Shown: positions 12,424 to 16,763 of the stretch, piece after piece
How the letters are laid out: the number at the start of each line of letters is the position of its first letter
How positions within the stretch are numbered: the stretch's first letter is position 1
Assembly: GCA_017648805.1 (NCBI GenBank)
Contig: JAGCIC010000029.1
Location: 1-16,763 of the forward strand
Source: Clostridia bacterium
GTDB taxonomy: Bacteria; Bacillota_A; Clostridia; Christensenellales; Aristaeellaceae
DNA: 16,763 nucleotides
Direction of reading: 5' to 3'
Position numbers and translations under genes: made by a program
Notes under the pieces: model-generated
What the model was told of the DNA's origin: nothing
What the model saw: the letters and a program-made list of their open reading frames with translations, nothing else
The model's database searches: none

Positions 12424-14673
12424 ATGAAATTCACCAACGGATACTGGCTCACGAGACCCGAATACCGCATGGATTACGCGTCCCACTGCGTGCGCGGGGA
12501 AGCGGAAAACAGCGAGCTCAAGCTGCTGGTCGCGTGCAGACCCGTACACAACAGGGGAGAAGCCATCGGCTGCCCGGCGCTCACCGTGCGCTTAAGCGCG
12601 CCCCGCGAAAACATCATAAGGGTGTCCGTCACTCATTTTGAGGGAGAAGTCGACAGGCTGCCCCGCTTTGAGACGTTCGGCGAGAACACCGAGCCGGCGA
12701 TCGAATTTGGCGGCGACTGCGCCCTGTTCACCAGCGGAGCGCTCACTGCCCGCGCGTGCATGGCGGAGGGCGGCTGGAAGCTGGATTTTCTGGACGAAAG
12801 CGGAAATGTGATCACGTCCAGCGGCTTCCGGGCCATGGCCCATACGGTAAAGGAAGAGGGGGAGACCGCGTCCATACAGAAAACGGGTCCGTCCTACATG
12901 ATAGATTCCCTGGACCTGGCCGTGGGCGAGACCGTGTACGGCCTGGGCGAAAGGTTCACCGCCTACGTAAAAAACGGCCAGACGGTGGACATCTGGAACG
13001 CCGACGGTGGCACCGCCAGCGAGCGCGCGTACAAAAATGTGCCGTTCTACATGACCAACCGCGGCTACGGCGTGTTCGTGGAGGATCCCACCGAAGTGTC
13101 CTTCGAGGTGGCCAGCGAAAAGGTGGAGCGGGTGCAGTTCTCCGTGCCCGGGGAGCGGCTGACATATGACGTGATATACGGCGGCACGCCCAAGGGAACG
13201 CTTGATCTGTACACCGCGCTCACGGGAAGGCCGCCGCTGCTGCCCGCATGGAGCTTCGGGCTGTGGCTGTCCACGTCCTTTACCACCAGTTACGACCAAA
13301 AGACGGTCACTTCCATGATAAACGGCATGCGGGACAGGGGAATACCGCTTAGCGTGTTCCATTTCGACTGTTACTGGATGCGGGGTTTCAACTGGTGCGA
13401 TTTCGAGTGGGATCCGGAGGTGTTCCCAGACCCCGCAGGCATGCTGAAAAGCTATCACGATATGGGGCTTAAGCTGTGCTGCTGGATAAACCCGTACATC
13501 GCACAGGCGTCGCCCCTGTTCGGGGAAGGCATGCGCGGCGGCTACCTGCTGAAAAAGAAAGACGGTTCCGTGTGGCAGACGGACGCGTGGCAGGCGGGCA
13601 TGGCAATACTGGACGTGACCAACCCGGAAGCCCGCAGGTGGTACTGCGAAAAGCTCAAAAAAGTGCTCGACCAGGGCATAGACTGCCTGAAGACGGACTT
13701 CGGCGAGCGTATCCCCGTCAGGGATATACAGTATTTCGACGGCTCAGACCCGTTGAAAATGCACAATTACTACTCTTTCCTGTACAACAAAATGGTCTTT
13801 GAGCTGCTGGAACGGGAGAAGGGCAGGGGACAGGCGGTGCTTTTCGCCCGCAGCGCAACCGCGGGCGGCCAGCGCTTCCCCGTGCACTGGGGCGGGGACA
13901 ACAGCGCTTCTTACGTGTCCATGGCGGAGACCCTGCGGGCGGGGCTCGGCATGAGCCACAGCGGTTTCGGCTTCTGGAGCCACGACATCTCCGGCTTCGA
14001 GTCCACGGCGCCGGCCCACGTTTACAAGCGCTGGGCGGCTTTCGGGCTGCTGTCCAGCCACAGCCGGCTGCACGGCTCTTCCAGTTATCGGGTGCCGTGG
14101 CTGTTCGACGAGGAGAGCGTGGACGTGGTCAGGTATTTCTCACGCCTTAAGTGCCGGCTGATGCCGTATCTTTACCGTATGGCGGCGGAAGCCCACGAGA
14201 CCGGTGCGCCCATGCTGCGGCCCATGCTGCTGGAGTTCCCTGAGGACAGGGCCTGCGAATACCTGGACAGGCAGTATATGCTGGGCGACCGGCTGCTGGT
14301 GGCGCCCGTGTTTTGCGAAGACGGCCGCGTGGAATATTATCTGCCCGAAGGCACCTGGTACAGCCTGATCTCGGGCGAGAAGCTGGAAGGCGGCGCGTGG
14401 CGCAGCGAAAAGCACGGATTTATGAGCCTGCCGCTGCTTGTGAGGGGCGGCACGGTGCTGCCTGTGGGCAAATGCGACATGTCCACCGAATACGACTTTG
14501 CCGACGGCGTCGAACTCAGGGCGTACGGACTGAAAGAAGGGGAGGAATACACCATTCGCATTCCTTCCCCCGACGGGAGGGATCAGGATGTGTTCACCGT
14601 GTCGATTACCGGCGGACAGGCACTGGTCAGCACGACGAGCGGCAAACCGTACAGCGTGAAAATATACGAATGA
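12424..14673 (+). CDS. yicI: GH31 alpha-xylosidase, YicI-like, cytoplasmic
   Basis: 749-aa enzyme that removes alpha-1,6-linked xylose from the non-reducing end of xyloglucan oligosaccharides or isoprimeverose. Similarity to Escherichia coli YicI (772 aa, recalled sequence) runs from the first residues (MKFTNGYWL) through GVGETVYGLGERFTA-like blocks, HFDCYWMRGFNWCDFEWDP and the end. The nucleophile is D425 in KTDFGERIP and the acid/base is D492 in HWGGD, matching D416 and D482 of YicI. No signal peptide, so it acts on imported sugars. The start is ATG 12424 with GGAG 7 nt upstream; a TTG at 12409 opens the frame earlier but overlaps the Shine-Dalgarno. It is the first gene of an operon with the esterase (10 nt gap) and GH5. 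Exclusive xylosidase specificity is inferred from homology. Confidence 0.93.
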   Translation: MKFTNGYWLTRPEYRMDYASHCVRGEAENSELKLLVACRPVHNRGEAIGCPALTVRLSAPRENIIRVSVTHFEGEVDRLPRFETFGENTEPAIEFGGDCALFTSGALTARACMAEGGWKLDFLDESGNVITSSGFRAMAHTVKEEGETASIQKTGPSYMIDSLDLAVGETVYGLGERFTAYVKNGQTVDIWNADGGTASERAYKNVPFYMTNRGYGVFVEDPTEVSFEVASEKVERVQFSVPGERLTYDVIYGGTPKGTLDLYTALTGRPPLLPAWSFGLWLSTSFTTSYDQKTVTSMINGMRDRGIPLSVFHFDCYWMRGFNWCDFEWDPEVFPDPAGMLKSYHDMGLKLCCWINPYIAQASPLFGEGMRGGYLLKKKDGSVWQTDAWQAGMAILDVTNPEARRWYCEKLKKVLDQGIDCLKTDFGERIPVRDIQYFDGSDPLKMHNYYSFLYNKMVFELLEREKGRGQAVLFARSATAGGQRFPVHWGGDNSASYVSMAETLRAGLGMSHSGFGFWSHDISGFESTAPAHVYKRWAAFGLLSSHSRLHGSSSYRVPWLFDEESVDVVRYFSRLKCRLMPYLYRMAAEAHETGAPMLRPMLLEFPEDRACEYLDRQYMLGDRLLVAPVFCEDGRVEYYLPEGTWYSLISGEKLEGGAWRSEKHGFMSLPLLVRGGTVLPVGKCDMSTEYDFADGVELRAYGLKEGEEYTIRIPSPDGRDQDVFTVSITGGQALVSTTSGKPYSVKIYE

Positions 14674-14683
14674 CACAAAGGAT

Positions 14684-15733
14684 ATGGGCCGGGATATGGA
14701 AATGAATCGTTTTGATCCGCTTAAGTTCACCCGCCTGGGCAGGCAGGAGAGCGCGCCACAAAGCTGCCGCCTGTGGTGGACGGGCAGCGGGATAAGCTTT
14801 GCCGCAGCGTGCACGCAGGTGGAGATCGAAGCGGAGGGTTTTGCTTCCGAGCATGCCGTGTGGCTGGCGGTAACGGCGGGAGGTGCGACTGTCGCCAGGT
14901 TCCCTCTCGCCGAAGGCAGACGGATCTACACCGCGATCGCGGGAATGGATCCCGCGTTTACACATGAGATAGCCATAGTCAGGGACTGCCAGCCACTGCC
15001 GGACGAGACCGAACCGCCGGTCATACACGCGGTGTTTTCGGACGGGGAGCTCAAACCCTCCGAACCCAAAAAAGAGCTGATCGAGTTTATCGGCGACAGC
15101 CTCACTGTGGGCGAAGGCTGCGCGGGCCCCGTTTACGCCACCGACTGGCGCATGGCCTGGATGAGCGGAGTGGGCGCGTTCCCGCATCAGACGGCAAGGA
15201 TGCTTGACGCCGAGCGCCGCGTGGTCGCCATGAGCGGCTGGGGCGCATGGAAGGCGTGGGACGGAGACGAAAACCACCGTCTGGGCCTGATATACGATAA
15301 TCTGTGCGCCCCCATAGCTTCGGGAAACGTGCCTTACGCGTTTGACGGCAGGCAGGCGGATTGGGTGGTGATCAACCTGGGCACCAACGACTCCAACGCC
15401 ATCAAGCAGGAGGAGGACCGTGCTTCCGCAGCGGAAATGTTCACGAAACGGGCCGCGGAACTGATAAGGACGGTGCGCTCGCATCAGAAAAACGCGTTTA
15501 TCATATGGGCGTACGGGCTGTGCTGCACGGATATGGAACAATACATAATGGAAGCCGTCGAACAGGTGAAGGCGGAGGGGGACGGGAAGGTCGGATACCT
15601 GCGCCTTAGCGACTGCAACGGGGATCTGGGTTCCCGCATGCATCCCAGCCGCACCGCCCACTTAAGGGCTGCGCAGGAGATCTGCGGGTATATGGAACGG
15701 ATAAAAGAAAACGGGCAGGCAAGGGAGGCATAA
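14684..15733 (+). CDS. CE2-like acetyl (xylan/xyloglucan) esterase, SGNH fold
   Basis: 349-aa predicted carbohydrate deacetylase. An N-terminal beta-sandwich, about residues 10-125, is followed by an SGNH hydrolase domain, the layout of family CE2. The nucleophile is S139 in FIGDSLTVGEG, the oxyanion block is NLGTNDSN, and the catalytic His is H320 in MHPSRTAH. The usual DxxH aspartate is not at its normal distance; some CE2 enzymes are known to work with a Ser-His dyad. No signal peptide is seen, so it should act in the cytoplasm on imported acetylated oligosaccharides. The start is uncertain: AAAGGA lies only 1 nt before ATG 14684 and 13 nt before ATG 14696; ATG 14702 is a third choice. The stop is 1 nt before the GH5 start, so the two are probably translationally coupled. 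A generic SGNH esterase is the alternative call. Confidence 0.8.
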   Translation: MGRDMEMNRFDPLKFTRLGRQESAPQSCRLWWTGSGISFAAACTQVEIEAEGFASEHAVWLAVTAGGATVARFPLAEGRRIYTAIAGMDPAFTHEIAIVRDCQPLPDETEPPVIHAVFSDGELKPSEPKKELIEFIGDSLTVGEGCAGPVYATDWRMAWMSGVGAFPHQTARMLDAERRVVAMSGWGAWKAWDGDENHRLGLIYDNLCAPIASGNVPYAFDGRQADWVVINLGTNDSNAIKQEEDRASAAEMFTKRAAELIRTVRSHQKNAFIIWAYGLCCTDMEQYIMEAVEQVKAEGDGKVGYLRLSDCNGDLGSRMHPSRTAHLRAAQEICGYMERIKENGQAREA

Positions 15734-15734
15734 A

Positions 15735-16763
15735 ATGAGGAAACTGTGCGGTTTTTTGGCGATAATACTGGCTTTAATGAGCTTTGCGCCCGCATTTGCG
15801 GAGCAGAAAGGGGACAAAGTGGAGATACCGATCATAGAGGCCAAGACGTTTGAGGTCCCGGACAACGAGGCCATGGCGTTCCTGAGGAAGATGGGCGTAG
15901 GCTGGAACCTGGGCAACACCTTCGATGCCTACAACGACGCGCTGCCCAAGTTCAAAGAGATGGAAATGGAGACCGTGTGGTGCGGCTTTAAGACTACCGA
16001 GAAGACCATAAAGACGGTGGCGGAAGCGGGCTTTACCACCATGAGGCTGCCCGTGTCCTGGCACAACCACGTGGACGACGACTTTGCGATCAGCAAGCAG
16101 TGGCTGGACCGGGTGCAGGAGGTGGTGGACTGGGCCTTCAAGTACGGGCTCTATGTGATAATCAACATCCACCACGACGAAGGCGCCAATTACTTCTATC
16201 CCGACTCCCAGCACTACGAGATCTCCGAAAAGTACATCCGCTCCATATGGTCGCAGCTGAGCGAGCGTTTCAGGGACTATGACGAGCATCTGATATTCGA
16301 ATCCATGAACGAGCCGCGCCTGAAGGGCAACGCCGCCTACGAATGGAACTTCGACGGCAGGTCGACCGCCTGCAGGGACGCAGCCGACTGCATAAACAGG
16401 CTGAACCAGGCGTTTGTGGACACGGTGCGCGCTTCCGGCGGGAACAACGCCGAACGCTACCTGATGGTGCCCGCATACGCCGCCGCCCCCGGCAACGCGG
16501 TGACCGCACTGTTCGTGCTGCCCGAAGATACGGCGGACAACAGGATAATCGTGTCCGCCCACGCCTACACGCCTTACAATTTCGCCCTTAGCGCGGGCGG
16601 CACCACCACCTTCAGCCTTAAGTCCTCCAGGTTCACCGGGGAGATCGACAGCTTTTTGAACTCCCTCTTCCGAAAGTTCACGGCAAACGGCATACCGGTA
16701 GTGATAGGCGAGTTCGGAGCGCGGGACAAGGGCGGCAACCTGAGCGACCGTGTAGCGTTCACG
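15735..16763 (+). CDS. Secreted GH5 endoglucanase, subfamily 4-like (3' end beyond window)
   Basis: First 343 codons of a beta-glucan endohydrolase. The signal peptide MRKLCGFLAIILALMSFAPAFA ends before EQKG, with no lipobox. GH5 motifs are all present: GWNLGNTFDA (W57-A66), TMRLPVSWHNH, NIHHDE (144-149), the acid/base E193 in NEPR, HAYTPY, and the nucleophile E326 in GEFGA. The order and the MGVGWNLGNTFDA start fit subfamily GH5_4, which includes xyloglucanases and broad endoglucanases. Any binding module or surface anchor would lie beyond the window. AAGGGAGG 6 nt before the ATG sits inside the end of the esterase gene. With the alpha-xylosidase in the same operon, xyloglucan is the most likely substrate, by inference. 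Confidence 0.92.
   Translation, partial: MRKLCGFLAIILALMSFAPAFAEQKGDKVEIPIIEAKTFEVPDNEAMAFLRKMGVGWNLGNTFDAYNDALPKFKEMEMETVWCGFKTTEKTIKTVAEAGFTTMRLPVSWHNHVDDDFAISKQWLDRVQEVVDWAFKYGLYVIINIHHDEGANYFYPDSQHYEISEKYIRSIWSQLSERFRDYDEHLIFESMNEPRLKGNAAYEWNFDGRSTACRDAADCINRLNQAFVDTVRASGGNNAERYLMVPAYAAAPGNAVTALFVLPEDTADNRIIVSAHAYTPYNFALSAGGTTTFSLKSSRFTGEIDSFLNSLFRKFTANGIPVVIGEFGARDKGGNLSDRVAFT

Noticed and set aside
12592..13458. 288-codon minus-strand open frame across GH31
   Set aside because: Antisense shadow of a gene aligned end to end with YicI.
14627..15661. 344-codon minus-strand open frame across the esterase gene
   Set aside because: Antisense shadow; the plus strand has clear SGNH motifs and operon spacing.

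Overview
The window looks like chromosome from a GC-rich (by eye, not counted) member of the Clostridia, probably an uncultured gut or rumen plant-fibre degrader. The signs are a HrcA-type CIRCE operator in front of a small heat-shock gene, strong Gram-positive Shine-Dalgarno sites, some TTG starts, an anaerobic-type radical SAM/SPASM maturase beside a ferrous-iron transporter, and Firmicutes-type (LplB/YtcP) sugar transporter genes. The exact lineage is inference; there is no rRNA gene.

Left part (1-7440), mostly minus strand. A radical SAM/SPASM protein of the anaerobic sulfatase-maturase type (1486-2604) is followed 30 nt later by a fused FeoA-FeoB iron transporter that runs off the left edge (1-1455). 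Next comes a nucleoside hydrolase (2946-3875), whose 3' region carries a 15-bp degenerate tandem repeat and then a terminator. A PHP-domain metallohydrolase (4035-4829) is divergent from it and ends at a near-perfect bidirectional terminator. An Hsp20 gene (4883-5329) has a CIRCE-controlled promoter and a long, foldable leader. A two-gene minus-strand unit for exported proteins follows: a SIMPL-domain protein (6728-7429) and a secreted protein of unknown function broken by a one-base frameshift (5669-6681).

Right part (7600-16763), plus strand. This is a carbohydrate-use locus: two ABC permeases (7750-8685, 8698-9612), a large solute-binding protein (9682-11274), an AraC-type regulator (11401-12285), a cytoplasmic GH31 alpha-xylosidase closely resembling YicI (12424-14673), a CE2-like acetyl esterase (14684-15733) and a secreted GH5 endoglucanase (15735 to the right edge). 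The enzyme set fits xyloglucan. In this model GH5 cuts the polymer outside the cell, the ABC system imports (acetylated) oligosaccharides, the esterase strips acetyl groups and GH31 removes xylose. No transport ATPase is encoded here, so a shared one elsewhere is expected.

The most useful non-coding observation is that the transporter promoter and the GH31-operon promoter share one architecture: TTGCATA, then ATCCGC, then exactly 11 nt, then TATAAT. The transporter copy has four extra bases that create a perfect 7-3-7 palindrome. This is a candidate regulon signature for the AraC protein encoded between them. I found no mobile element, CRISPR array, tRNA or rRNA.
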